From: Achromobacter pestifer
GTDB taxonomy: Bacteria; Pseudomonadota; Gammaproteobacteria; Burkholderiales; Burkholderiaceae_B
Assembly: GCF_902859625.1 (NCBI RefSeq)
Contig: NZ_CADIJX010000002.1
Span: forward strand, 620,001 to 684,000
Reading direction: 5' to 3'
Length of the DNA: 64,000 nt
Part shown: piece after piece, positions 37,338 through 45,612 of the stretch
Layout: every line of letters begins with the position of its first letter
Numbering within the stretch: position 1 is the first letter of the stretch
Translations under genes and position numbers: made by a program
Notes under the pieces: generated by a model
Database searches by the model: none
What the model saw: only the letters and a program-made list of their open reading frames with translations
Told to the model about the DNA's origin: nothing

Positions 37338-38075
37338 TCAGGCTTCCAACGGTGCGACGGCTGCGCCTTGGATATTGTGGCGTGCCAGGGCTTCGGCTAC
37401 GAAGCCCGACTTCTTCATCGCTTCGACGTAAGCGGCCAGATAGGCGCTGGCCTTGTTGCCACGGCTCTTGGGCACGCCCATCGCCTGGCGGATCAGCATG
37501 AAGTGGCTATCCAATAGCCGGAGTCCGCCCAGGCGCTGCGCGTCGGCTTCCAGCTGTTGCTTCACGCCGGCCGCGACTTCCAGGTTTTCCTTGATGAAGG
37601 TGTCGACCACGGCGGGGGACGTGGGCGCGCGGAAGATCTCGGCCTGCTTGAGTTCGCGCGTCAGGTAGAGGTCATACGCGCTGCCCTTGCCGACCACCAC
37701 GCGCAGCCCCTGGCTGTCAACCTGATCCATCGCGGTGATGGGGGAGTCCTGGCGCACCAGATACGCGCCTTCGATCACCACGTAGGGCGCGGTGAAGGCG
37801 ATCTGTTCACCGCGCAAGGGGTCGATGGCAAAGAAGCCGACGTCCGCCTGTTCGGCGGCCACGGCGTTGACGGATTCGCCCGCGGACTTGAACACCACCA
37901 GTTCCAGCTTGACGTCCAGGCGCCGCGCCAGTTCCGTAGCCAGATCCACCGACACGCCGCCGGGCTTGCCCGTCGCGGGATCGGCGTTGGCCAGGATCGG
38001 ATTGCCCAGATTGATGGACGCGCGCAACGTGCCAGTGGGGGCGAAGGCGGAGAGCAGCTCGTGGTCGGTCTTCAT
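37338..38075 (-). CDS. Amino-acid-type ABC binding protein (SBP_bac_3) lacking a signal peptide
   Basis: A 245-residue family 3 extracellular solute-binding protein, the class that binds amino acids for ABC importers. Landmarks are GKPGGVSVDLATELARRL, ADVGFFAIDPLRGEQIAFTAPY and GKGSAYDLYL. It starts MKTDHELLSAFAPTGTLRAS, so the fold begins at once with no signal peptide or lipobox. The open frame upstream adds only 15 residues and no signal either. No permease or ATPase is nearby. It may be a cytoplasmic sensor or a receptor that lost its signal. Its 3' end abuts the tandem-repeat array. Confidence 0.85.
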   Translation of the reverse strand: MKTDHELLSAFAPTGTLRASINLGNPILANADPATGKPGGVSVDLATELARRLDVKLELVVFKSAGESVNAVAAEQADVGFFAIDPLRGEQIAFTAPYVVIEGAYLVRQDSPITAMDQVDSQGLRVVVGKGSAYDLYLTRELKQAEIFRAPTSPAVVDTFIKENLEVAAGVKQQLEADAQRLGGLRLLDSHFMLIRQAMGVPKSRGNKASAYLAAYVEAMKKSGFVAEALARHNIQGAAVAPLEA

Positions 38076-38167
38076 GGCTTCCTTGGGTGGGGCCGCGCCC
38101 AAAGGCGCGCAATACCCCAAAGGATAGCCGGAAGCAGGGGACTTGCGCGATGCCCTTTCGCGATGCG

Positions 38168-38593
38168 TTATTGGGCGCGGCGCAGCACGTAGTGCGGGGC
38201 CAGCGGGCCGGTCGGACGGGTGCCGTCGCGATACAGCATCGTCACCTGGTTTTCACCGACGAAGTAGCGTTGGCTGTCGCCGGACGCATCCAGCCGGATG
38301 GTGCTGCCGTCGGATTCCCAGCTGAACGTGCCCGTGACAATCTCGGGCTGGGGCTCGCGATCCAGATACTGCGTCTGGCGTTCGTACCGGTCGTCCTTCA
38401 GCAAGGTCAGGCGGGTCTTGATGCCGGGGCAGTCGGCGCACGGCAGCGTGCCGTCATAGCTGCCGGGCCAGTCGAGCGAGTTGCGCGCGGTGTGGCTGTC
38501 GGCCGGGGTGTCGCGGGCGTTATGGGGCTTGGAGGGGGCGCAGCCGGCAAGCAGGGCAAGGCTCAGGGTGCAGGTCAGGGTGGTTTTCATCAT
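38168..38593 (-). CDS. NlpE-like copper-resistance lipoprotein
   Basis: A 141-residue outer-membrane lipoprotein precursor with lipobox LLAGC (Cys18). The mature part carries the NlpE N-terminal domain signature YDGTLPCADCPGIKTRL with the C-x2-C pair, then TLLKDDRYERQTQYLD. In E. coli NlpE senses surface contact and lipoprotein defects for the Cpx system and helps against copper. This form has only the N-terminal domain and lacks the C-terminal OB domain. AGGAG lies upstream of the ATG. Confidence 0.88.
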   Translation of the reverse strand: MMKTTLTCTLSLALLAGCAPSKPHNARDTPADSHTARNSLDWPGSYDGTLPCADCPGIKTRLTLLKDDRYERQTQYLDREPQPEIVTGTFSWESDGSTIRLDASGDSQRYFVGENQVTMLYRDGTRPTGPLAPHYVLRRAQ

Positions 38594-38763
38594 GGCGAGC
38601 TCCTGTGGGTAACGCGCCCACCATACGGACAGTAACGGCATGATGCTGAAACCGGATGTAATGCAGCAAGGGTTTTGCGTCGTTTCCGGCTTGCGCTACG
38701 CTTGATGTCTTTCCTGGCCGGGTCGTCTTGTCGACGCATCGGCGCTTGCATCTTTGGGCAATC

Positions 38764-39246
38764 ATGAGCGAAGCAAAAGGCGAGCATCACTACACCGTCA
38801 CCGTGGACTGGACGGGTAACACCGGCACCGGGACATCCCATTACAAGTCTTATTCCCGCGACCACGTGATTCGGGCTGCCGGCAAGCCCGACGTGCCCGG
38901 TTCGTCCGACCCGGCCTTTCGCGGCGACCCGTCGCGATGGAACCCCGAGGACCTGCTTATCGCGTCGCTGTCTGCCTGTCACAAACTGTGGTATCTGCAC
39001 CTTTGCGCGGTCGAGGGCGTGACGGTGGTGGCGTACCACGACGAGGCGCAGGGCGTCATGGTCGAAGACCCGGCGCGTGGTGGCGCGATCACCCGGGTCA
39101 CGCTGCGGCCCCAGGTCACGATTCGCGCGGGCGACGATGCCGCACTGGCCGCCGAACTGCACGACAAGGCGCATCATTTTTGCTATATCGCCAATTCGGT
39201 GAACTTTCCGGTGCGATGCGAACCGCGCATTGTGTTCGCCTCATGA
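38764..39246 (+). CDS. OsmC-family protein
   Basis: A 160-residue OsmC/Ohr-fold protein. The reactive cysteine lies in LSACHKLWYLHLC (first Cys in the SLSACH motif) and the second catalytic Cys in the C-terminal HFCYIANSVNFPV. The family reduces organic hydroperoxides with lipoyl or thiol donors. The ATG at 38764 matches the family N-terminus. Its TGA overlaps the ATG of the GST gene, so it is coupled to a second detoxification enzyme. Substrate is inferred from family only. Confidence 0.9.
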   Translation: MSEAKGEHHYTVTVDWTGNTGTGTSHYKSYSRDHVIRAAGKPDVPGSSDPAFRGDPSRWNPEDLLIASLSACHKLWYLHLCAVEGVTVVAYHDEAQGVMVEDPARGGAITRVTLRPQVTIRAGDDAALAAELHDKAHHFCYIANSVNFPVRCEPRIVFAS

Positions 39247-39905
39247 CCGCCGACGCCGCAATCACGATCTGGGGGCGCCGCAGTTCCTTCAATGTGCAGA
39301 AGGTATTGTGGCTGGCGGATGAACTGGGCCTGGACTACCACCATGTGCCAGCGGGCGGACAGTTCGGTTTGCTGGATACGCCTGATTTCCTGCGCATGAA
39401 TCCGCATGGCAGGGTGCCGGTGCTGCGCGATGGCGACACCACGGTTTGGGAATCGCACGCGATTTTGCGCTATCTGGCGGCACGCCATGGCGGCAGCGCG
39501 TTCTGGCCCCAGGCCCCTGCCGCGCGCGCTCAGGCGGATGGCTGGATGGACTGGGCACAGACAGCGTTCCAGCCCGCGTTCCTGGGCGGCGTTTTCTGGG
39601 GCTACTACCGGACCCCCGAGGCCCAGCGCGATGCTACGGCCATTGCACGCAGCATCGCCGAGACGCATGAGTGCCTGCGCCAATTGGACAAGGCGCTGTC
39701 GGATAGGCCCTATCTGGGAGGGGATGCACTTGGCTTGGCCGACGTGCCAGCCGCCACGGCCTTGTACCGCTACCATGAACTGGACATCCCGCATCCGCCT
39801 TTGACACAGGTGCAAGCCTGGTACGAACGCTTGCAACAGCGCCCGGCCTATCGCGAACACGTGATGGTGCCGTTTGGCGAGTTGCGGGGGCGGCTGGATT
39901 TCTGA
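39243..39905 (+). CDS. Glutathione S-transferase
   Basis: A 220-residue glutathione transferase with thioredoxin-like N-terminal domain (ITIWGRRSSFNVQKVLWLADEL, with Ser/Asn at the usual catalytic region) and the glutathione-site motif NPHGRVPVL followed by WESHAILRYLA. An all-helical C-terminal domain follows. It is expected to conjugate glutathione to electrophiles in the cytoplasm. It starts with ATGA overlap to the OsmC gene, so both are made from one message, a plausible oxidative/electrophile defence pair. Confidence 0.93.
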   Translation: MTADAAITIWGRRSSFNVQKVLWLADELGLDYHHVPAGGQFGLLDTPDFLRMNPHGRVPVLRDGDTTVWESHAILRYLAARHGGSAFWPQAPAARAQADGWMDWAQTAFQPAFLGGVFWGYYRTPEAQRDATAIARSIAETHECLRQLDKALSDRPYLGGDALGLADVPAATALYRYHELDIPHPPLTQVQAWYERLQQRPAYREHVMVPFGELRGRLDF

Positions 39906-39947
39906 TCGGGTCTGGCCTCATGCCTACTTTTTTTCATTGACACCACG

Positions 39948-40526
39948 ATGACTCTTCTCAACCTGGATGACTGGCCGCGAAGCTATCCCGAATTGGGCGT
40001 GCCTGGCTTGCACTTGCGCGCCCTTCAAGCGTCCGACGCGGCTGACTGGTACGACTACCTGCGGCAAGAAGCGGTCACCCTGCACACCAGCTGGCAATTG
40101 GACGGGCCTGAGGATTTGCTGACGTTGATCCGGGGGTATGCGCAGCCCGGCCTGTCAGGCGGCATGCGTCTGGCCATCGCCGGACAGGACGACCGGTTGA
40201 TCGGCACTATCGGCCTGAACGAGATCGCGCTGGCGCATCGGCGTGCTGAAATCGCCTACGACATCGCACCCACGCATTGGCGACAGGGGGTGGCGACCAA
40301 GGCATGCGGGGCGCTGGCGGACTGGGCTCTGCGGACCTTGGGCTTTGCCCGCATCCAGGCCACGGTCCTGGACACCAATACCGTGTCGGCGGGCGTGCTG
40401 GAGCGCAGCCGTTTTCACCGCGAAGGTCTGTTGCACAACTATCGCGCAGTGCGCGGAGAGCCGCGCCATTTCTGGATGTATGCGCGCGTTTGGCCACTGC
40501 CGTCAAACCTGGCGGACTGCGGTTGA
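39948..40526 (+). CDS. GNAT-family N-acetyltransferase (RimJ/RimL-like)
   Basis: A 192-residue acetyltransferase. LHLRALQASDAADWYDYL at the start, IGTIGLNEIALAHRRAEIAYDI in the middle, the acetyl-CoA loop THWRQGVATKACGALADWAL and the final TNTVSAGVLERSRF block are typical of the RimJ/RimL branch. The start follows the GST gene by 42 bp on the same strand. Acceptor unknown. Confidence 0.9.
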   Translation: MTLLNLDDWPRSYPELGVPGLHLRALQASDAADWYDYLRQEAVTLHTSWQLDGPEDLLTLIRGYAQPGLSGGMRLAIAGQDDRLIGTIGLNEIALAHRRAEIAYDIAPTHWRQGVATKACGALADWALRTLGFARIQATVLDTNTVSAGVLERSRFHREGLLHNYRAVRGEPRHFWMYARVWPLPSNLADCG

Positions 40527-40589
40527 CGGCCCGTTTTCGTGCTGACGCCGTGAGGTAGACTTCCCGCCTGACTTCTTGTCCGGAATTCC

Positions 40590-41141
40590 ATGACAACCGC
40601 CTTGATCGTGATTGATGTACAGCGCGCCCTGTTTGAAACGGTGCCGCCGCCCGCCGATGCCATCCAGGTTCTGGACCGCATCAATTTCTTGGCCGACCAG
40701 GCCCGCGCCGCGGGAGTTCCCGTGGTCTACGTGCAGCACGAAAGTCCGACGGGTGCATTGGCGCATGGCCAGCCAGGCTGGGACCTTGATACGCGCTTGT
40801 CCCCGGCCGCAGACGATGCCCGCGTGCGCAAGACCACACCAGACTCTTTCCTGGGCACGACGCTGCGGCAGTTGTTGACTGACATGGGCGTGACGGAATT
40901 GATGGTGTGCGGCTATGCCACCGAGTTTTGCGTGGACACCACCGTGCGACGCGCGGCGGGCCTGGGGCTGCCCGTCACGTTGGTGGCCGACGCCCACACC
41001 ACGCAGGACAAGGCGCATGCCACCGGAGGACAGATCCGCGTACATCACAACGCTACGTTGTCCGCCATCTCCAGCTTCGGCGTGAAGATCAGGGCGGTGC
41101 CTGCCGCCGATATCGTTTTTGACAGCAGCGCAACGCATTGA
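40590..41141 (+). CDS. Isochorismatase-family cysteine hydrolase
   Basis: A 183-residue hydrolase with the nicotinamidase/isochorismatase fold. The triad is Asp9 (VIDVQ), Lys81 (RKTTPDSF) and Cys114 (YATEFCVDTT), with the cis-peptide at the following segment. Family members split amides or vinyl ethers (nicotinamide, ureidoacrylate, isochorismate). The lack of the long metal loop of true nicotinamidases favours an amidase of the general cysteine-hydrolase type. Substrate open. The start codon ATG at 40590 is the only one near the conserved N-terminus. Confidence 0.9.
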   Translation: MTTALIVIDVQRALFETVPPPADAIQVLDRINFLADQARAAGVPVVYVQHESPTGALAHGQPGWDLDTRLSPAADDARVRKTTPDSFLGTTLRQLLTDMGVTELMVCGYATEFCVDTTVRRAAGLGLPVTLVADAHTTQDKAHATGGQIRVHHNATLSAISSFGVKIRAVPAADIVFDSSATH

Positions 41142-41163
41142 ACGCACCAGCCTATTGAATTCC

Positions 41164-41388
41164 ATGGATCCTGAACTGCTTAATCTGCTGGTCACGCGCG
41201 AGATGCCCTTTGGCAAGTTCAAGGGGCGCCTGATCGCGGACTTGCCCGGAAACTATCTGGCCTGGTTCGCGCGCAAGGGTTTTCCGCCGGGCGAACTTGG
41301 CCGTCTGCTGGCCTTGATGCTTGAACTGGACCACAACGGCCTGTCGTCCTTGCTGACGCCATTGCGCAAGTCAAAGCCGAAACCCTGA
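41164..41388 (+). CDS. DUF3820 family small protein
   Basis: A 74-residue protein matching the DUF3820 family (once called putative quorum-sensing-regulated virulence factor). The invariant core is EMPFGKFKGRLIADLPG, then YLAWFARKGFPPGELGRLLAL. These residues indicate a small folded domain often linked to exonuclease-like proteins in other genomes. The start ATG at 41164 is chosen from family length; the frame stays open to a TTG 45 bp upstream, inside the isochorismatase gene. Function unknown. Confidence 0.85.
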   Translation: MDPELLNLLVTREMPFGKFKGRLIADLPGNYLAWFARKGFPPGELGRLLALMLELDHNGLSSLLTPLRKSKPKP

Positions 41389-41545
41389 TTCGGGTGGCGG
41401 GAAACCGCGGGAAACAACTCCGGTTGCCGCTGTAGCGTCTTGGCACGGCACGCGCTGGTGGCTGGCGCTACCATAAGGCGGCTCGCCCGGGGCGGGCCAC
41501 CGCGTTCATGCCCCAGGGCGATTGCTTATTTGAAGAGAGGTCGCC

Positions 41546-41875
41546 ATGAAGAAACACACCCTTTCCGCCTTCCTGTTTGCCGCCTTGTGCGCCACGGGCG
41601 TTGCGCAGGCCCAAAACGCCGTGCCCGCGACGCAGGAATACCAATATCCCAGCTTGCCCTCCAAGGATGGCAGCCAGTCGCCGCCTTCCACCTTGCGCAT
41701 GACGGTCACGCCGGCGCCGGGAGATGCGCCCGTCGTCATCCGCGATTCCGCCGAAAGCCAGGCCGAGTATGTGCGCTGCCGCGAAGTTTCTGACCGTGCG
41801 GCCGTGTCGAATGCCCAGATGCAGGCTGGTGTCGCGCAATGCCTGAAAGAACTGGAGCAGCGCCGCCAGCAGTAA
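41546..41875 (+). CDS. Small secreted protein of unknown function
   Basis: A 109-residue exported protein with a clear Sec signal (MKKHTLSAFLFAALCATGVAQA|Q) and a GAGAGG ribosome site. The mature part is Pro/Gln-rich, then a helical C-terminus with two Cys (RCREVS, QCLKEL) that may form a disulfide. No recognised domain. Not obviously linked to the siderophore locus downstream, from which a promoter-like gap separates it. Confidence 0.7.
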   Translation: MKKHTLSAFLFAALCATGVAQAQNAVPATQEYQYPSLPSKDGSQSPPSTLRMTVTPAPGDAPVVIRDSAESQAEYVRCREVSDRAAVSNAQMQAGVAQCLKELEQRRQQ

Positions 41876-41977
41876 GGGCGGCCCCGGTCCTGACGCGCGC
41901 GGGCTTTCCGTTCTGGTCAAACGGTAATAATATTCAATCTCATCAACTCTGCCCGCCCGCACATAGCGGCCGTATCC

Positions 41978-42862
41978 GTGACCGCGCCCACGACCCGCTC
42001 TGAACTTGACTGGACCGTATCCGCCGCCATGCCCGCGATGTCGTTGGCAGGCGGCACGTTGCGTTTCGGCCAGGCGGAGCGGGTGCATGAACATCTGGAT
42101 CCCGGTCTGAAGTTGGTCCTGGTGCTGGACGGCGACCTGCGCTACCGCGTGCGCGACGCGCCCGCCACCCATGTCAGCGGACCTTCCCTGCACATGAGCC
42201 TATGCCAAGACGGGATGGGCATGGAACATGAGTTTGGCGCCGGCCGGGCCTTGCGGTTCGTATCCCTGCGCACCAGCCTGGACCACCTTCGTGGCGCCTT
42301 TGCCATGGAGCCCGCCGAATTGGGTCTGTTGTTGCATTCTCCGCGCGGTGGATTGCCCTATGCCGAAGCCAACTTGCGAGTGAATCCCGCGTTGTTGTCG
42401 CTGGGCCAGCAGATGCTGGCCTGCCCGATGCAAGGAGCGCTCAAGCGCATGTACCTGTCGGCCAAGGCGCTGGAACTGGCTGCGTTGGCGTTCAACGGCT
42501 TGCAGCCGGCACGGCCGGGTGTCGCGCAGGAAGGCTTGTCGCGCGGCGATGCCGACCGACTGCACCATGCGCGTGACCTGCTTCTGGCGGATTTGCAGGA
42601 TCCGCCTTCACTGCCCGAATTGGCGCGGTTGGCGGGTACCAATGTGAACAAGCTGACCACGGGGTTTCGCAAGCTGTTCGGCCTGAGCGTCTATGCCTTT
42701 GTGCGCGAACGCCGCATGGAGCAGGCGCACGCCTTGTTGGCCGCCGGTGCGTTGACCGTCTCCGAGGCCGCCTACGCTTGCGGCTATACCGATTCACACT
42801 TCACCAAGGCCTTTCGACACCGCTACGGCGTGTTGCCCAGCAGCCTTGTGCCGCGCAACTGA
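41978..42862 (+). CDS. AraC-family regulator, PchR-like
   Basis: A 294-residue AraC/XylS activator. The C-terminal double helix-turn-helix (about 195-293) has LPELARLAGTNVNKLTTGFRKLFG and a second helix pair ending SEAAYACGYTDSHFTKAF. The effector domain at the N-terminus resembles PchR-type siderophore sensors, which activate a receptor gene when the ferric siderophore is bound. It sits just upstream of a TonB-dependent siderophore receptor on the same strand, in front of which lies a 21-bp-period direct repeat. The GTG at 41978 has no strong ribosome site; a start at residue 17 is possible. Confidence 0.87.
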   Translation: MTAPTTRSELDWTVSAAMPAMSLAGGTLRFGQAERVHEHLDPGLKLVLVLDGDLRYRVRDAPATHVSGPSLHMSLCQDGMGMEHEFGAGRALRFVSLRTSLDHLRGAFAMEPAELGLLLHSPRGGLPYAEANLRVNPALLSLGQQMLACPMQGALKRMYLSAKALELAALAFNGLQPARPGVAQEGLSRGDADRLHHARDLLLADLQDPPSLPELARLAGTNVNKLTTGFRKLFGLSVYAFVRERRMEQAHALLAAGALTVSEAAYACGYTDSHFTKAFRHRYGVLPSSLVPRN

Positions 42863-42892
42863 TTCCAGGTTTCGCCGCGATCCCGACGGGAT

Positions 42893-42932
42893 ACTTCCGC
42901 AATCACCAGTGAAACTTCCGCAATCGCCAGCG
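42893..42932 (+). promoter_or_regulatory. Direct repeats, candidate AraC/PchR-like activator site
   Basis: ACTTCCGCAATCACCAGTG (42893) and ACTTCCGCAATCGCCAGCG (42914) match at 17 of 19 positions and are offset by 21 bp, two helical turns. That is the spacing expected of direct-repeat AraC-family sites. The downstream copy ends exactly at the -35 position of the promoter with -10 TAGAAT at 42951-42956, whose own -35 is poor. This fits activator-dependent transcription of the receptor gene. Confidence 0.75.
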
Positions 42933-42950
42933 GGCCAATCGGGCCGTCTC

Positions 42951-42956
42951 TAGAAT
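42951..42956 (+). promoter_or_regulatory. -10 element of the siderophore-receptor promoter
   Basis: TAGAAT matches the -10 consensus at 5 of 6. The position 17 bp upstream reads CAGCGG, a poor -35, so an activator is needed. Predicted start of transcription is about 42963, giving a leader of about 30 bases. Confidence 0.6.
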
Positions 42957-42960
42957 TATT

Positions 42961-42975
42961 TGAGAATAATTCTCA
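42961..42975. promoter_or_regulatory. Fur box at the siderophore-receptor promoter
   Basis: TGAGAAT-A-ATTCTCA is a perfect 7-1-7 palindrome differing from the Fur core TGATAATnATTATCA by one symmetric pair. It covers the predicted transcription start, so Fe-Fur would block initiation when iron is plentiful. Confidence 0.8.
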
Positions 42976-42992
42976 GTAATGAATATAGAGGA

Positions 42993-45122
42993 ATGGCGGT
43001 GCGTAAACAGGTGAAAACAGAGGCGGCGAGACCGCAGCGAGGCGTGGCGCGCGTCATGCATTGGCCGCTATGGTTGGCGGTGGCCATGGCGTCCGCGTCG
43101 GCGGAGGAGGCGCCGTCGTTGCCGGCGGTCACGGTCAGTGGCGAAGGCGTGGCGCGCGATACCCCCACGATGGCCAAGTTGCCGCTGACGGTGCGTGAGA
43201 TCCCGCAATCCGTCACGGTGATTGGACTGGAACAGATGCGTGAGCAAAACATGCAGAGTCTGGACGACGTCATGCAGCACGCTCCCGGCATCATCGTGCA
43301 GCCTTATCAACTGCTGACCACGGCGTACTACGCACGCGGCTTCAAGGTGGATTCGTTCGAGCAGGACGGCGTGCCGGTGCTGATGGGCAATATGGCCGCC
43401 TCGCCGCAAGACATGGCGGTGTATGAACGGGTGGAAATCCTGCGCGGCGCCAACGGCCTGATGCATGGCGCCGGCAACCCGGCGGCAACGGTGAATCTGG
43501 TGCGCAAGCGCCCGCAGCGCGAGTTTTCATTCAGCGGTTCGGTCAGTGCTGGCAGTTGGGACCGCTATCGCGCCGAAGCCGATCTGGGCGGTCCTTTGAA
43601 CGATAGCGGCAGCGTGCGCGGGCGCATCGTCAGCGCGGTTGAGGATCGCGGCTATTTCTATGATGTGGCCGATCAGCAATCCGCCTTGCTCTACGCCATC
43701 GGGGAAGTGGACCTGGGGCCACGAACCGTGCTGTCGGCGGGTGTGCAGACCCAGCGCATCCGCTCCACCACCAACATGGCCGGCGTGCCACGCTACAAGG
43801 ATGGCGGCGATATCGGTCTGCGGCGTTCCACGTATCTGGACGCCGCCTGGGACCGCTTCAATTGGGACACGACCCGGGTGTTCGCCGATCTGGAACACCG
43901 ATTTGGCGACGGATGGACCGCCAAGGTCAGTGCCAATTACCTGACCGCGGATAGCAATTTGAAGTATGCCGGCGCGTACGGCGCCATCGACCGGCAAACC
44001 GGCATGGGCTCCCGCCTGATGGGCGGCGCCTACAAATTCGACAACACGCAAGCGAGCATGGACGCTTATGTCAGCGGTCCCGTCCAATGGTTTGGCCGGC
44101 GCCATGAATTGCTGCTGGGCGGAAACGTGCAACGCACCACGACCGAGCAATACACCGGCATGCTGACGCCGGCGCTGAACGTGCCGGTGAACGTCTTCGA
44201 CTGGGATCCGCATAGCGTGGCGGAACCGGGCGTTGGCCCCTATACGTCCCCCGGCGAAACGCGCCTGAAGCAGCAGGGCATCTATGCCATGGGACGCTTT
44301 TCGCTGGCTGATCCGGTCACGCTGGTGCTGGGCGGACGCATGAGCTGGTGGAACCAGACCGCGCCGGGTGCGCGCCAGCAAATCGATCCCGAATTCACGC
44401 CGTATGGCGGCCTGATCGTGGACCTGGACCGGCAATGGTCGCTATACGGCAGCTATGCCCAAGTGTTCCAGCCGCAAAGCCAGTTGACCCGCGAGGGCAA
44501 ATCTCTGGACCCCGTCACCGGCACGAACTACGAGGCCGGTGTGAAAGGCGAACTGGCGGACGGGGCGTTGAATGTATCGCTGGCGGTGTTTCAGATCCAG
44601 CAGAAGAACCGAGCGCAGCAGGACCCGGATTGGCCCTGCGTGGGCAACAACTGCTATTACGTCTCGGGCGGCGAAGTCCGTAGCCGGGGCATCGAGGCCG
44701 AGGCCAGCGGGCAGATCACGCCTCATTGGTCGGTGGCGGGCGGCTACACCTTCAATACCAGCAAATACCTGAAGGATGCGGTCTCCAACGGGCAAGCGTT
44801 CGCGAGTTTCACGCCCAAGCACATCTTCCGCGTCTGGACGAATTATGCGTTGCCCGTGCTGGAGCGGCGCCTGAGCGTGGGCGGCGGCGTGCAGATGCAG
44901 TCCGGCTACTCAACGGTGTACGGCCCCGTGACCTTGCGTCAGGGGGGCGTCACGCTGGTGGACCTGCGCGCGGCGTATCGCTTGGACAAGCACCTGACGG
45001 TGGCGCTGAACCTGAACAACGTCTTTGACCGCGGCTATTACCAAAGCCTGTCGGGGACGTCATGGAATAACCGCTACGGCGAACCGCGCAACGCGATGCT
45101 GACGCTGCGTGCGCAGTACTGA
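42993..45122 (+). CDS. TonB-dependent siderophore receptor
   Basis: A 709-residue outer-membrane receptor of the TonB-dependent siderophore family (FhuE/FpvA/FptA-like). A signal peptide (cleavage near ASASA|EE) is followed by a candidate TonB box (LPAVTVSG) and the plug domain (PQSVTVIGLEQM ... VEILRGANGLMHGAGNPAATVNLVRKRP). A 22-strand barrel follows, and the chain ends MLTLRAQY with a terminal aromatic, as needed for barrel insertion. The AGAGGA ribosome site is only one base before the ATG at 42993 but six before an in-frame GTG at 42999, so the true start may be that GTG. It imports a ferric siderophore; which one is unknown. Confidence 0.93.
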   Translation: MAVRKQVKTEAARPQRGVARVMHWPLWLAVAMASASAEEAPSLPAVTVSGEGVARDTPTMAKLPLTVREIPQSVTVIGLEQMREQNMQSLDDVMQHAPGIIVQPYQLLTTAYYARGFKVDSFEQDGVPVLMGNMAASPQDMAVYERVEILRGANGLMHGAGNPAATVNLVRKRPQREFSFSGSVSAGSWDRYRAEADLGGPLNDSGSVRGRIVSAVEDRGYFYDVADQQSALLYAIGEVDLGPRTVLSAGVQTQRIRSTTNMAGVPRYKDGGDIGLRRSTYLDAAWDRFNWDTTRVFADLEHRFGDGWTAKVSANYLTADSNLKYAGAYGAIDRQTGMGSRLMGGAYKFDNTQASMDAYVSGPVQWFGRRHELLLGGNVQRTTTEQYTGMLTPALNVPVNVFDWDPHSVAEPGVGPYTSPGETRLKQQGIYAMGRFSLADPVTLVLGGRMSWWNQTAPGARQQIDPEFTPYGGLIVDLDRQWSLYGSYAQVFQPQSQLTREGKSLDPVTGTNYEAGVKGELADGALNVSLAVFQIQQKNRAQQDPDWPCVGNNCYYVSGGEVRSRGIEAEASGQITPHWSVAGGYTFNTSKYLKDAVSNGQAFASFTPKHIFRVWTNYALPVLERRLSVGGGVQMQSGYSTVYGPVTLRQGGVTLVDLRAAYRLDKHLTVALNLNNVFDRGYYQSLSGTSWNNRYGEPRNAMLTLRAQY

Positions 45123-45183
45123 CCATCTGCTTCGGACTGGCGTGAACGCCGCGCCGCCCGCTTCACTCTCCGGGAGTTTCGCA

Positions 45184-45612
45184 ATGAAGACCGAGGAAGC
45201 CATTTCGCCTCCGGCCGTCTTTGACTGGCTGGACCATTTCATCGCGTTGGGCCAAGGCGGCGGCCTGCGCGAGGTTGGCAAGCCGCGCCGCCTGTCGCCG
45301 CATGACGGCTGGCTGGTTGGCGTCAAAGCCGTGGAAAACGATGCCGATGTGCATGGCGATGTATGGGAACGCCATCCAGCCGGCGACGAGATGCTGTGCG
45401 TGCTTGAGGGTCGCGTGGTGCTGACCCTGATGGAAGACGGCGGGGCGGAAACCGACGTGTTGCTGGAGCACCGGCACGGGACGGTCGTGCCGCGCGGTGT
45501 GTGGCATCGGCTGCATGTGGCCTGTCCTGGAAAAATCCTGTTCGTCACGCCGGGGCACGGCAGCGAACACCGCCGCGTGGCGGCATCCCCCATTAGGAAA
45601 CCTAGACTGTGA
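45184..45612 (+). CDS. Cupin-fold protein in the siderophore-uptake operon
   Basis: A 142-residue single-domain cupin. The two cupin motifs are DVWERHPAGDEMLCVLEGRVVL and LEHRHGTVVPRGVWHRL, the latter with His residues suited to metal or ligand binding. It is 61 bp downstream of the receptor and overlaps the MFS gene at GTGA, so it is part of the uptake operon. Possible roles are siderophore binding or modification, or regulation of a ligand level, but nothing in the sequence decides. Start ATG at 45184 follows a GGGAG ribosome site. Confidence 0.82.
   Translation: MKTEEAISPPAVFDWLDHFIALGQGGGLREVGKPRRLSPHDGWLVGVKAVENDADVHGDVWERHPAGDEMLCVLEGRVVLTLMEDGGAETDVLLEHRHGTVVPRGVWHRLHVACPGKILFVTPGHGSEHRRVAASPIRKPRL

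Noticed and set aside
41921..41940. Second Fur box upstream of the AraC gene
   Set aside because: TAATAAT matches one half site only; the other half has too many mismatches to claim.
42984..42989. TATAGA as -10 with TTGAGA -35 for the siderophore receptor
   Set aside because: Transcription would begin at or after the start codon, so the upstream TAGAAT at 42951 is preferred.
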